A stretch of 64,000 nucleotides of DNA, taken from positions 33,595,036 to 33,659,035 of the forward strand of contig OX578281.1 of the NCBI GenBank assembly GCA_951217055.1. The letters are read 5' to 3'. The notes beneath the pieces were generated by a model, which saw only the letters and a list, made by a program, of their open reading frames with translations, was not told the origin of the DNA and searched no databases. The translations under genes were made by a program, and so were the position numbers. The first letter of the stretch is position 1. Each line of letters begins with the position of its first letter. Shown here piece by piece: positions 48,990 to 60,179 of the stretch. The DNA is from Gerris lacustris (taxonomy: Eukaryota > Arthropoda > Insecta > Hemiptera > Gerridae).

Positions 48990-49235
48990 CACACAGAAAC
49001 ATTGTATTTAACAAGTGATCTTTTTCGACTGTTCTAATGCAGCCAATTTCAGGTAATCTGAGTTTGTGTAATCTGTAAATTCAGGTGATCCAGTTATTGT
49101 GTAATTTCATAAGTCCAAGTGTGCACGAGCACTATTGAAGTCACACAATAACCATGAGATTACCTGAAGATGGCTGACAATAGCCGAAAGTAGTCACTTG
49201 TTAAACACAATATTTCTGTGTGAAGACATTCGAGA
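48990..49235. repeat. Foldback built from Penelope-type termini
   Basis: Left arm (48,995-49,060, minus) and right arm (49,150-49,235, plus) both read TACCTGAAR-TTGGCT/TGGCTG...CGAAA...CACTTGTTAAA.ACAAT.TTTCTGTGTGAAG. The right arm has CTGAAGA-TGGCT-gacaat-AGCC-GAAA, a hammerhead-like core of the Penelope type; the left arm is degenerate. Confidence 0.6.
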
Positions 49236-49249
49236 TAATTACAATTGAG

Positions 49250-50380
49250 GATATTTTGGATATAAATATTTTTAATCTCGTACATATTTTTCGATTCATC
49301 CTTTTTATGGTCTAGCTTATTAATTATACTCAGTATTTTTAAATATTTTTCTAATTTCTTAAGTCCTCTTATATTCTAACCAAGCATGGGGAAATTTATC
49401 ACTACCATCGCCATTTTCCTAAACAACAATATATTTAACCCATTTTTTGTAACTGGTAGTATAAAACAGGGTAAAAAATAAGAACAAGCAAATCGTTACT
49501 GTTTTCAGCTCTATAGAAAGTAGTTGCCTATATTTTTTCCTGCTATAATGTCCCTTAATCTTTGTTAACCTAAATAGCTTTCTTTTTAAATAAAGGAATA
49601 TATTTGATTCTAAAAGAAAAAAACTAAACTGTTTATTTAGTTACATAATATTTATTCTTTTTAGACAGATAATGTAGGAAAGCTCACAGATAGACATTTT
49701 ATCATTGTAACATTTGATATTTGCATTTACAGTAAGGTTTTATTCTCATTAAAACGATCTTGACAGCGTCATATCTGCATTTAGATACTCAAGGGCGCAA
49801 TGATACAGATCTAATTTAAATTTAACTTGTGTTGAACTGATAATAATTAGTAAGCAAGTGTTATATTGTTGTCATTGCCAGTCACTACCAAGTGTTATAC
49901 ATGTTGTCATTACCATTATTAGTATTATTTACCATATGACATATAGACAGTTATTCATGATTGCAAAGGCTTTAAATATAATTTTCCTCCTTTATATCAT
50001 TTCTAACCTTTGTAAGCTTCCTGCGGTGATAATTTTCAATTAAACTGTATGGTTCCAGTCATTAGATTATACAGAATTATGTTTATAATGTAATGTTGAT
50101 TATTTTATAATTTTTAATCTTTACAGGCCATGTTACTTTTGTAACAAATATATTAACTCATATAATATTATAAAAAAAGTTTGTCCTAATCGAGAAATTA
50201 TAGAATGACTGGCAAGTGTATAACTACTCAGTAAATACTTTTTTTACTCATAATTAACTGCATCAATGTTATTGAGAATACAATTTAGTACAAGTTCATA
50301 ATTTTGGAATTGAGGATATCCAAGAGAGTCGACTTCGAGATTCCAAACTTTCTATCAATTTTCGATTTTGAAAGTTAACC
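49250..50380. other. Stretch without recognised feature
   Basis: No supported feature. Confidence 0.5.
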
Positions 50381-50387
50381 CCTATCT

Positions 50388-50795
50388 ATTTACTTGAGTA
50401 TATTAGCTTTCATCTTTAAATCCTCATTATCTTTTTATTTCTTAAGTGTCTGTGGGTGGCTTGGGCCTGTAAAATGCCTTATATAATTAATTATATTAAA
50501 TGGATGATGGCGATAATGGGACGGCGTGTCGCGCCATCAGCCATGTAGACTGGATGGATTTATATAGCCGTATAGACTGGATGGATCCATTTGCTTGAGT
50601 ATATCAGGGTTCGTCTTCAAATCAATTCATTTTTTTTTCTTTTAATAACTCAAGTGTCTGTGGGTGGCTTGGGCCTGTGAAATGGCTTATACAATTAATT
50701 ATATAAAATGGATAATGGATGATGACGATAATGGGACGGCGTGTCGTGCCATCAGCCGTATAGACTGGATGGATTTACCCGTTTATATAACAGTG
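50388..50795 (+). repeat. ~205-bp tandem duplication
   Basis: TGTCTGTGGGTGGCTTGGGC at ~50,447 recurs at ~50,655. The units share GATAATGGGACGGCGTGTCG, and GTAGACTGGATGGAT/GTATAGACTGGATGGAT occurs three times. Confidence 0.85.
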
Positions 50796-50884
50796 TTAGA
50801 TGAACACCACTTTTTTTCAGAATATGTCAAATTAACTGTACAATATGCATAACTAGCATAACAACGAAACGTAACAAAATTACA

Positions 50885-51225
50885 CTGAACTTACTAACTC
50901 CTTGGTGCAACAGCCCACCTATGCTTGCTAGGGGCATCGGGCCCTATCCTTCTGGCATTGAAGCCTATGCCTGCCAAAGGGCTTAAACAACTATATTTAT
51001 TTAATGACACGGGGTTAGTGTGTCGCGACATCTAGTTAGCTGCTTAACATAAGCAGTACCTGTAATGTTTACCCAGCCTACACTGAGCGGGGGGAAGGGG
51101 GAAGTCCAGGAATTGAACCCAGATCTTTGGTTAACAATCCACCCTCGAGCGCTCCCCCCCCCCCCTCCCCCAACCTTTTGTTGTAACTAATGATTAGTAA
51201 TTATTCTTAGGGTCCCCAAACTAAT
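50885..51225 (-). repeat. tRNA-derived SINE, tRNA-Asn-like head
   Basis: Minus strand from ~51,215: a conserved leader AGAATAATTACT.AT, a G-tract interruption, then AGCGCTCGAGG (box A remnant), GGATTGTTAACCA (anticodon-like GTT, asparagine) and box B GGTTCAATTCC (~51,112). The body runs to GGCTGTTGCACCAAGGAGTTAG near 50,900, the tail shared with the copies at 505 and 53,640. Confidence 0.65.
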
Positions 51226-51229
51226 GTTT

Positions 51230-52485
51230 CGGAACAAATGTAGGAGAACCAACGAGAACCAACATCTTTCCTATCTGTGGCACCGAGGCCACCTGACAAA
51301 ACGACACTGAGAACAAGGAAGGTTGAAAGTATTTTATAACCTCATCATCACATTTATCCATATTACAATACAGAATTTACCCAGAATATATGAAATGCAA
51401 ATAAATATATGATTGAGATCTATTCTGCACGTTTTTCAATTTTAAAAGAGTCGAATCCAACTCTAGCAAAACAATAAATAGGTATATTTTGTTCTACATT
51501 CAATATTTGTATATGGATTTAGGAGTTAGAAGTAGAAACCATATTCAATAAAATTATTTATGTTTTGTATAATATAAATATAGATAGAAAAAAATAATAA
51601 AATAGTATTATTATTAGACTAAAACTTAAACGAACTAAAATGTCGAATGAAATAATTGATGTGGCTTAACTATATACAACTAGAGATGGAAAGGGGTAGG
51701 GTAATAAAAGCAATGGAGATTCCAACAAGGTATATACTGTATTTAATTTTCACTATTCGTTGTTTTTAACTTCTAAATATACACTAAAACAACATAAAAA
51801 TATAATAAATAACATAAGACTTCAAATTATTTTGGTATTTTAAAAATAAATTATAGCCTGCTTAGAAGATTATGAAAAAATTGCACTTGCAATTTCTCTG
51901 AGATGTATTATACTTCAAACTCAAACTAATAACCTTACTGTTATCCATTAAACAAACATACTTTTGACACTATTACTAAGTTGGTTTTTTAATAAGAATA
52001 TACCTACATTATAAATATATTATATTCTTGAAGAAGTAATTTAATTTATTCATTACAAAAAGTAAACGTGAACATGTTATGTTGTGTTGTTGTTGATTAT
52101 GTTATAACGATATATTTTGCCTGTGTTATTAAGCTATATACTTGATTATATAAAAATTTTAATGAATGATAGAAGTTCTGGGGTCAATGTTAATGGCTGT
52201 AGATAAGTTGTTATTGATCTCAATGTTTTTGTGTTGATATTGCTGTAACATCGAAATTAATAATAATTTTACGTTTACATCGGACTTACATTCTGTACAC
52301 GCATGAGTAGAAATGTGTCACTTAGTACAATATTGTAGTTATTAAATTGCGGAGGCATCTAATAATGAAGGCATAAAACCAGCTTCAATTCAAAGTCCTT
52401 TTATTTATTAAAACTTTATTCATCGTAACCTTATTATTCGTTTTTATATTCGCTTGTATTCGGGCTTTATAAATGAGTTTTAATA
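51230..52485. other. Stretch without recognised feature
   Basis: No supported feature. Confidence 0.5.
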
Positions 52486-52489
52486 CTTC

Positions 52490-53240
52490 TAAATGAAGTG
52501 CTATAACTTTCACTCGTTTAACCAGTCCTATAATATTCCCTTACAATTTGACGTAATTTTCTTATACATGTCTCCTCAGTTTGTTGACTTTGGTGTCACT
52601 CTGAATTCTAAACTGATGTTCCATAATTTTGTCGATATCATAGTGCGTCGTGCGTCCCGTGCTCTTGGTCTCATTAGTAATATTTGTCGTGACTTATCAC
52701 TTGAGTGCTTCATTCATTTATACAAGTCTCTTATCCGTCCATTGCTAGAATATGTGCGGTCCCATTAATGAATAATTTATCACAGTACAAATCAGCTAAT
52801 ATTGAATTTGTTAAGCGCAATTTTATTCGTTTATGTTACTATAGTTATTTGTTTCGTCTTATTTATTATTCTTATGACCATCTATGAAAGCACCTAGATC
52901 TAGAGTCTCTATCTTTTAGACAAACAACTAATGAAATAAATTTTATCTCGAAAGCTTTGTCGTTTAAAGTATTCTGTAGGGAAATCTCTCAGGTTGTAGT
53001 CCTCCCCCCTGACCGTAGAAGTGGCCGTGCTCTATATATACGTGATTTATCTACCTCTAGACCTCTGGTTCGCTGTGCTAATTCATTTAATATGTTATCT
53101 ATTCCTGTAAGAAGTGTTCTTACTGTAGCAATATTGACTGTTTCTCCCGTCTTTCCTCTATACTTTATACTACCCTTACTTTCCGCCCCTATGTCCCGTC
53201 CTACCCTAGTCTTACTTAATTAATACAATATAAGCTTTAA
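52490..53240 (+). pseudogene. Jockey/CR1-type LINE C-terminal fragment
   Basis: From ~52,560 the frame reads VDFGVTLNSKLMFHNFVDIIV, ALGLI and LYKSLIRPLLEY, the region after the RT core in Jockey/CR1-type elements (KDLGV..D..L.F..HI and L..SLVRP.LEY). A frame change near 52,750 breaks it. 52,957-53,220 gives the last part (ALSFKVFCR..., STSRPLVRC, FNML) and stops at 53,221. An (ATT)n stretch at ~53,250 may be its tail. The RT core is missing; 5' truncated and dead. Confidence 0.7.
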
Positions 53241-53244
53241 AGTT

Positions 53245-53635
53245 TTATCGTTATTATTATTATAGTATTTGTTTTCGTAAATATATTTTATTCTTTTTTA
53301 AATGTTATTACTTAAATTGTTTATATTAATATGTTTACATTCTGATCAACTTATAAATCAATATATTAATAAATGCATTACTGTATTAGGTCAACTAATT
53401 TATCTCTCTCTATATCTATATTATCTCTCTCTATTCGGGATATCTGGACTTTAAAAACATATCGCTTCAAAACTTCATGACAAAGTCATTGTTACATGCT
53501 CACCAGACATAATATTTAAACTTGCACGAGAATCAGTGTGTAGTTTCAAGACCTCCACCACTGTAATGCTTCGATTTTCCTTACAATTAGGTTCTCTATT
53601 ATGTGCTTTAATTATATAGTAATATAATAGCTTGT
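53245..53635. other. Stretch without recognised feature
   Basis: TATCTCTCTCTAT repeats near 53,400; otherwise nothing. Confidence 0.5.
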
Positions 53636-53639
53636 AGGA

Positions 53640-54055
53640 ACTAATTGAACTAACTCCATGACACAATAGCCTGTGGTGGGCGTATGGCTGAGGTCCTGCC
53701 TTAGGGCTTATACAACTAATATAATATAACATCGGTGATTTGCCAAAACTAACAATCTGTAAATTACAGTTAGACTTTTCACAGTTAGACTTGATAAAAA
53801 AAAAAAAAAAAATATTACATGGATAACTATATGGTGAAAAATATATGTTTTGAAGCATTTTCGTCTAATTAATAATTAAAATACAATTTCGGGAATTAAC
53901 ACCAGAAAATTATGTGGTCACCATTCAAGTTTAACCACGCCAAATGTAATTAACTTTATAGATTGGAGAGCCAACTGCTCTCCTATACGATCTACCGAGG
54001 TCCCTCTTGTAGAAACTAATCAGTAATTATTCTAAGGCTCCTTGAGCCTTGAACA
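53640..54055 (-). repeat. tRNA-derived SINE, full-length but decayed
   Basis: Minus strand: leader AGAATAATTACTGATTAGTTTC (54,035-54,010 region), the head GGACCTCGGTAGATC (~54,000), and the tail with CCTAAGGC, CACAGGCTATTGTG and GAGTTAGTT ending near 53,645. An A17 run sits inside at ~53,797. Confidence 0.55.
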
Positions 54056-54146
54056 TAACCATTTTTTTTCACAACTTATATTATTATTTCTTAACTGAAC
54101 CATAAAACGATTAGATAGGCAAGTCTATTAAAGTATCCTCGACTAA

Positions 54147-54916
54147 TACAGGATGTCCCAGCTAATATGGAACAGCGAAATATCTCCGGAACCATGATAG
54201 ATAGAATGCGGTTTTCAGGGTCCGATAATGGCTATAAATACGCCCTTTGAAAATTGTAAGGATAAACGACCAAAAATGGTATTTTTTAAGGTTTTTTTTT
54301 GCGAATATCTTTAAAACGAAGCTGTTCCATGTGCATGTTTATAGTTACTTTTTTGTTCAGGGTTAAATTTCCTATAAGAATCCCTAAGTGCTGTGGTTTC
54401 GTTCGGGGAAACCTTTTTTTGCATTATTACTAGAATAGGTTGTGATCCTGACCAAAAAATTTCACGTCTGGTAAATTTTAATTATTCACCACAATTCAAA
54501 AACTAGTCCGTTGATCTTAAACTTTAATTATAACATTTGAAATCTAATGAAAAGCAAATTTTTTTCTGAAGACACCACACTTCTAACATCGTACAGTTAA
54601 GATTAATAAGCTCAGGAATTTTAACAGAACTTAAAAGATACTTAGTAGCTGATAATTTGGAAATAAATTAATGATTCTCAAAGGTTTTTCTATGCTCTTT
54701 AAAATTGGTCCGTAGCCCAATTTCTCTATCTCATTTAGTTTTTGAGATATTTGTCATTGTTTGAAAAGTTTCGTGAATCACTTTAAAAAAAGAAATATAT
54801 CGACATCTCGAGAACTATTGAGATATTGGCATATGCTTGCTCGTAATGTTTTGTTGCATTTGACCCATAGAATCCGCCAGTTTCTTTATGACATTTTATC
54901 ACGGATCACCCTGTAT
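54147..54916 (+). mobile_element. Tc1-like MITE family, copy 2
   Basis: Ends TACAGGATGTCCCA and (inverted) TACAGGGTGATCCG, TA at both sides. Best preserved of three copies (17,570; here; 62,017). No coding. Its right end abuts the target duplication of the next element. Confidence 0.7.
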
Positions 54917-54922
54917 ACATAT

Positions 54923-57524
54923 TAGGGTGGGTCGAAAAAACAAAATTTTTGAAAATTCAAAAAACGCCCCTCCAGAAACTTGCCATATTGGAAGAAAGTC
55001 CCGAGGAAAAAATTTGAGCCAAATCGGACTTCACTTAGGTCTCCCGAGGGGGGGTTGAAGTTTGGGAATTTTCGAAATTTGGAAAAATCGCAGCTTTAAC
55101 AGGGTTTTTCTACATTTTTGCGTGCTAAACTACTTTTAATATACATTTAATGTATATTTTCGTAATCTACGATGCTTATTGTATAAAAAAATCCCCTAAA
55201 ATATTACGTAACTCCATTATTTTTTATTATAACACATCATATATTATATACAAAAAATCTATTTTTACAAATAAAAGTTTTTGGAAAAAATCATTCAAAT
55301 TTGGTTAAAAGCTTCCATGCCCAACAATTCACAGACAAGAGTGATCAACCACCTTTTGAAATACCACAAAAAATATGAAGATTTAAAGTAAAGTGCATTG
55401 AAAAAAAACAAATATACCAAGTTCACCAAGTTCCAATACTAATAAAATAAAACAATTTGTTGAAGATTCGCAAAAATTATTCTGCATAAGTGCCTGCGAA
55501 TGTAAGGATTTTTTCCTTTCCACGTGTGCTAGATAAAAAAAAGTTCCACAAAACGAGCGTGATTTTTTGATTGATTAAAGAACAACAAGAAATATGGTGA
55601 TTGGAAAAATTGACGTTAAGATTTCAGATCAATTAAGGAGAAGAGCCTTGCGAAATAAAAGAGATCACTCAGCCACAAGAGAGAGAGAGACTAAAAAAAA
55701 TATTACTGACGCCGAAACACTATCTTCTTCGTCTGATACTCCAGCCAGTACCACTGATTCTGAGTTTGAGATCAGTTGCTCGCAACAAAGGATTTTTTCT
55801 GAGACACCTACTTCTCAAATGAGGATATTTCTTCCAACTTTAGCAGAAGTAGTTGTAAGAACAGTAGTTTCAAAAAGAGCGGCAGAAGTGATAACCTCTG
55901 GGGCCCTAAATGACGCTTGAGTTTTACAACCAGACAGTTCTTGTAGTGTCATTGATCACAGCAAAATTCGTAGAGAGAAACAACTGAAGTGTAAAGAAAT
56001 TAAGAAACTAGAAGAAACAAATGATATTGTGTTATCAGGTTTATACTTTGATGGTAGGAGGGATGACATGGTTAAAGTGTCAATCAATAAAGGCGGAAAG
56101 CTATATAAAGTGAAAGGAAAACATGTCGTGCTCATACGAGAACCAGGCTTGAGTTACTTGTATTTTGTTTCACCTATAAGCGGAAATGCTGAAAGTTTGG
56201 TTTCCTCTATTTTTACCTACCTCAAAGAAAAAATATAGATACCTCTAATTTAATGGTACTGGGCTGTGATGGGACAAACTTGAACATAGGCATTAGAAGA
56301 GGAGTGATAAGACTGGTCGAGTGCAGACTTGGACGACCTCTTCAGTGGTCTATATGCTAGTTACATGCCAATGAATTACCACCACGTCATCTAGTGGAAC
56401 ATTTAGATGGCAAAACTAAAGGTCCATACTTCTTTTCAGGACCTATTGGATCAGAACTTCTGCAATGCGAAACCATGGAAGTAGTCGACTTTGAGGCATT
56501 CGACTGATGAGATTATTGAAATACGAAAGGACGGATGGAAGAGAATCTTCACTGCGAGAAGTAACCGTGTTGAAAATAAAGAAGCAACAGCTTTTACAGT
56601 TCCAAAAATTAATTTTGACGCTACGAGTTATGTTGAAATAATAGACTGGAGCTCAATAAAGTGACGGAACCTCCACTAACAAAACTGATTTCCACAACAG
56701 AGATCATGGAAGCAGTTTCAGATGGTTGGAAGCCTCAAATTGACTTAAAATATCCCTGTCATACTCAGGCCGTTGAACGCTGTGTGAAATTAGTCACAGG
56801 CCCCTCCACTCCAGTTCATAAAGCAGAGGATCGTCATTTTTAAATTATTCAAACCCAAATAAATAGAAATAAAATACCAAGATTCAAAAGTAAAAAAGAT
56901 TTTAACGCATTGATAAATTGAATATAAAAATATAATATGTTTGTTAATAGTTTTGTATAGTGTATAATAGTTAGGTTTTTTTTTTTAAATTAAATGATAT
57001 TTATACATGACAAGTGTCAAATTTTCAAAATTTAAAAAAGGGGGGAGAAGGGGACTATAGGAGCTTGAATGCAGCCACTTCCACTTGGTGAGCTCTGTTA
57101 ATTTTTTTTGATTCTATACTGGTTAAAATAAAAAAATAAGCTAAGAGCTTATTTAAGCTGGAAAAAATGTTTAAATTTTATAGTTTTCAAGCTGTCATTT
57201 ATATATGTCATATGTTATAATAAAAAATATTGAAGTTGCGTAATATGTTAAGGGTTTTTATTATACAATAATCATTGTAGATTACGAAAATATACATTAA
57301 ATGTATATTAAGAGTAGTTTAGCACGCAAAAATGTAGAAAAACCCTGTTAAAGCTGCGATTTTTCCAAATTTCGAAAATTCCCAAACTTCAACCCCCCCT
57401 CGGGAGACCTAAGTGAAGTCCGATTTGGCTCAAATTTTTTCCTCGGGACTTTCTTCCAATATGGCAAGTTTCTGGAGGGGCGTTTTTTGAATTTTCAAAA
57501 ATTTTGTTTTTTCGACCCACCCTA
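54923..57524 (+). mobile_element. 2.6-kb DNA transposon with ~300-bp TIRs
   Basis: TAGGGTGGGTCGAAAAAAC at the left is the start of an inverted repeat that holds for about 270 bp with only a few differences and continues more loosely to ~55,231 / ~57,213. An 8-bp duplication flanks it. The inside carries a broken transposase-like gene (55,594-56,843). 8-bp duplications are made by hAT and P elements, and TAGGG ends occur in hAT. The protein does not show me the hAT dimerisation region, so the superfamily stays open. Near-identical ends with a ruined gene imply recent mobilisation in trans. Confidence 0.85.
55594..56843 (+). pseudogene. Putative transposase, broken and internally deleted
   Basis: First block: ATG 55594, one in-frame TGA at 55918, otherwise open to 56,238 (214 codons). 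It begins with a basic, Ser-rich N-terminus (residues 1-75) and ends with VLSGLYFDGRRDD and SPISGNAESL. A +1 shift gives LGCDGTN (56,260-56,285), LGRPLQW, LHANELP..HL and FSGPIG, then stops at 56,504. Last block: INFDATSYVEIIDWSS, a frame change, then KYPCHTQAVERCVKLVT, stop after 56,840. I recognise KYPCHTQ..ERCVKLV and GCDGTN from many uncharacterised eukaryotic proteins; the acidic residues may be catalytic. A central part usual for that family seems deleted between the second and third blocks. Confidence 0.6.
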
Positions 57525-57534
57525 ATACATATAT

Positions 57535-57880
57535 ACATAAAAAAAGTGTTACATTTCAGAAATCGATTCAGAATGGTCTAAAAGGGATTTCCATGGAGAA
57601 ATTTTTCAAAAATTCGCATTACAAAAATGTTGAAGCCATTGCAGTAGCTTAATTTTCTTCGAAAATGATTCGCTAAAAGCTTTTCTTATTTCTAAGAAAG
57701 AAATGAGCCGTAAATGACCTGTAAAGAATTATTATTTCTTTTCGCAAATTAAACCTGAATTTGTATTATTTTAATTGTTAATTCTGTTTAAATATAACTT
57801 TTTTCTCAACTTTTCACTATAATTGAAGAAATAAAAAATAAATTATAAAAGAAGAAATAAATGCCCGGCAAAAAAACACT
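57535..57880. other. Stretch without recognised feature
   Basis: No supported feature. Confidence 0.5.
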
Positions 57881-57884
57881 GTAG

Positions 57885-58180
57885 GTTCTGTAAAAGTATT
57901 GGAGACCCTAAAAAGTATCGGAGACCCAATAGTTAGAGAGGGAGTGAAAAAGCTAGGGCTAAAAGCGTGGGGTTGTAGGAAGCAAAAAACCCATATCAGT
58001 TTGTTCCATGAAATCTTCAGCTATATATAAAGCGTTAAAATGTAGAAACTGAGAGGGTGAGAAGGAAGGTTGGGTGACTATTCAAGCTGTGGGCCCTTTA
58101 TTTTATCCTATGTGTTACTACCCTGGCTATTTCAACCCAATTTATTTTTATAGTTATTATAACCTAGCATCCTCTCTTGG
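57885..58180 (-). repeat. Dispersed repeat D, copy 2
   Basis: Inverted partner of 42,240-42,560. Contains a direct pair AGTAT.GGAGACCC (57,895 and 57,917). Confidence 0.75.
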
Positions 58181-58184
58181 TCTT

Positions 58185-58560
58185 TTACTTAAAAAAAAGT
58201 GGTCCAAACTGTGGAATAGAAAGGTATTTTGAATTTTACCCTGTAGAGTTTGAGGTGTTTGAATTAGTTATATTAGCGATTTTATTCTCTTTTCTTCCTA
58301 TAATTTTTAATAAGACCTTAAAGCAGAAAAGTCAGCTTGTACGGATTAAACTTAGTTTGAAAACTCTCTCGAATTTATTTGTTTTAACTTTAAAATTTAC
58401 TAATTGAACATAAATAAATCTACTTCCAAACCAATTAGGTAAGCTATGTTTTTTATGTTTTGTTTCTGAAATAAAAATGTTTTGAAGCAAAAAATATACA
58501 ATAATGAGTTCTAAGAAGTCGATGAAAAAAGCTAACAATAATGTGTTTTACCATTATTGC
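58185..58560. other. Stretch without recognised feature
   Basis: Frames of 68-76 codons on both strands, no family resemblance. Confidence 0.45.
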
Positions 58561-58562
58561 TT

Positions 58563-58563
<1 letters not shown>

Positions 58564-58610
<47 letters not shown>
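58564..58610. repeat. (AT)n microsatellite
   Basis: About 23 AT units; a shorter one lies at 58,840-58,862. Confidence 0.95.
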
Positions 58611-58612
<2 letters not shown>

Positions 58613-58864
58613 ATCACGCCATTTAGTCTAGAAAAAACGAGTTCGTTCCATTTGTCTAAGAATGATATATTAGGTAAAATGGAAATATGAATCAAGTTTT
58701 ATTTAAATAAATATAAGCAGACCAATAAGTTCAAGATCGGTAAATGCGTCGTTCCGCCAATCCTTAGTGTCTCTAAGTGACTAACTAGACCTCATACCCT
58801 GTAGTCTTTGATATCTTAATTAGTAATATTAATAAATATTATATATATATATATATATATATAT

Positions 58865-59990
58865 TTATTAACCAAAAATCCGTATAATATTATAAATAAT
58901 TGAGGATATTAACCCAATACAACTAATATTTTGCTTAATCAGTAATTCGATACATTAATTACATAATAATAAAATTATATAATTAAATGTTCAGTTTCTA
59001 AAGAGGTCGCAACTGATGAAGTAGATAATTAAATGCAGATTTTGGTTGCAGTTTCATGGAATGAATAGTATGTCATATTTTTTAAGAGATCCCAATCTCT
59101 AGAAGGTAAAGAGTCTATTTCAAGATGAAAGATAACTATTCAAAAATTTATTTTAGAAAGAGACAGCAATAAGGAAATTACAAGGAATTTTCTGGCCACT
59201 GAACAAGTTTCATGTTGCTATAATGTATATTCATATAGGCAAACCAACGCTTCGATGGACCCGCAACGCGTCCTCTAGTTTCGTCTGGTTCTGACATCTA
59301 AAGCCCCATAATTGGAGGGCTATTAGGATAGATCTCCGTTTAGGCCAACAATATACTGTCAACCCTGACAAAAACCGTTACCTTAAAACACGTATGAACA
59401 CGCTAAGAAGAACGCTGCACATTGCACATGGTTACAGACGCTACAAGTGGAAGTCCACAATTGTTCACAATCATTAATTATTTTTATTGATATTAATACA
59501 TTACTTTTGGATATCCAATTATTTATTACAATACTGTTATTATTAATTTACATTATCATTAGTATCATGCAGTGCCAGTGAGAGACCTTACGAGAACACA
59601 GTTACCGCTTCACATTCACCTCGCTCACACACACACACACGACTACATTCATCACATCACATTTCATCCGTTCATCATAGTTAGGAATTATCATTATTAT
59701 ATCTCATTCATTATATTTGTAAGTTGTTATTTATCTCTATATATTATATTTATCATATCATTCATTAACCTTGTGTACCTACTTATTTATTACAATATTT
59801 TTTATTACCCTATCTACCACCCTATATCTACAGTCCGCTCAATATCTTTATAGACCCGGCAGCGGAATCAGGCGCAAGCTCTTCCCTACCGAACTAGGAA
59901 TTTGCATCAAGTCAATAGAGTGGTTATTTGTATAAATAAATTCACAATTACTATTTGAAATAAGAAACATTAACAATTTTACTTATTTAG
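58865..59990. other. Stretch without recognised gene
   Basis: 59,220-59,480 is less AT-rich and reads TRGRVAGPSKRWFAYM on the minus strand between stops, perhaps an unrecognised retroelement scrap; (AC)8 at ~59,627. Confidence 0.4.
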
Positions 59991-59992
59991 AA

Positions 59993-60107
59993 ACGAATAT
60001 GAATGAAATTATTGAGGTATAGTTTAATAAAAACAACATAGTTTAACCTAGTTTAACTATGATGTTTTTATTAAACCTTACCTCGCTATTTTCATTCAAA
60101 TTCAATA
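59993..60107. repeat. Foldback with ~52-bp arms
   Basis: GAATATGAATGAAA, GAGGTA and GTTTAATAAAAACA on the left return inverted on the right around a short loop at ~60,050, with about eight mismatches. Confidence 0.85.
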
Positions 60108-60143
60108 TTTTTACTGTTGCTAAAGCATATCAAATTATTTAAT

Positions 60144-60148
<5 letters not shown>

Positions 60149-60176
<28 letters not shown>
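60149..60176. repeat. T28 homopolymer
   Basis: Uninterrupted T run. Confidence 0.95.
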
Positions 60177-60177
<1 letters not shown>

Positions 60178-60179
60178 AA

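Larger units (their letters stand above)
54915..57532. repeat. 8-bp target site duplication
   Basis: ATACATAT at 54915-54922 and 57525-57532 directly flanks TAGGG...CCCTA. It fits the hAT target pattern nTnnnnAn. Confidence 0.85.
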
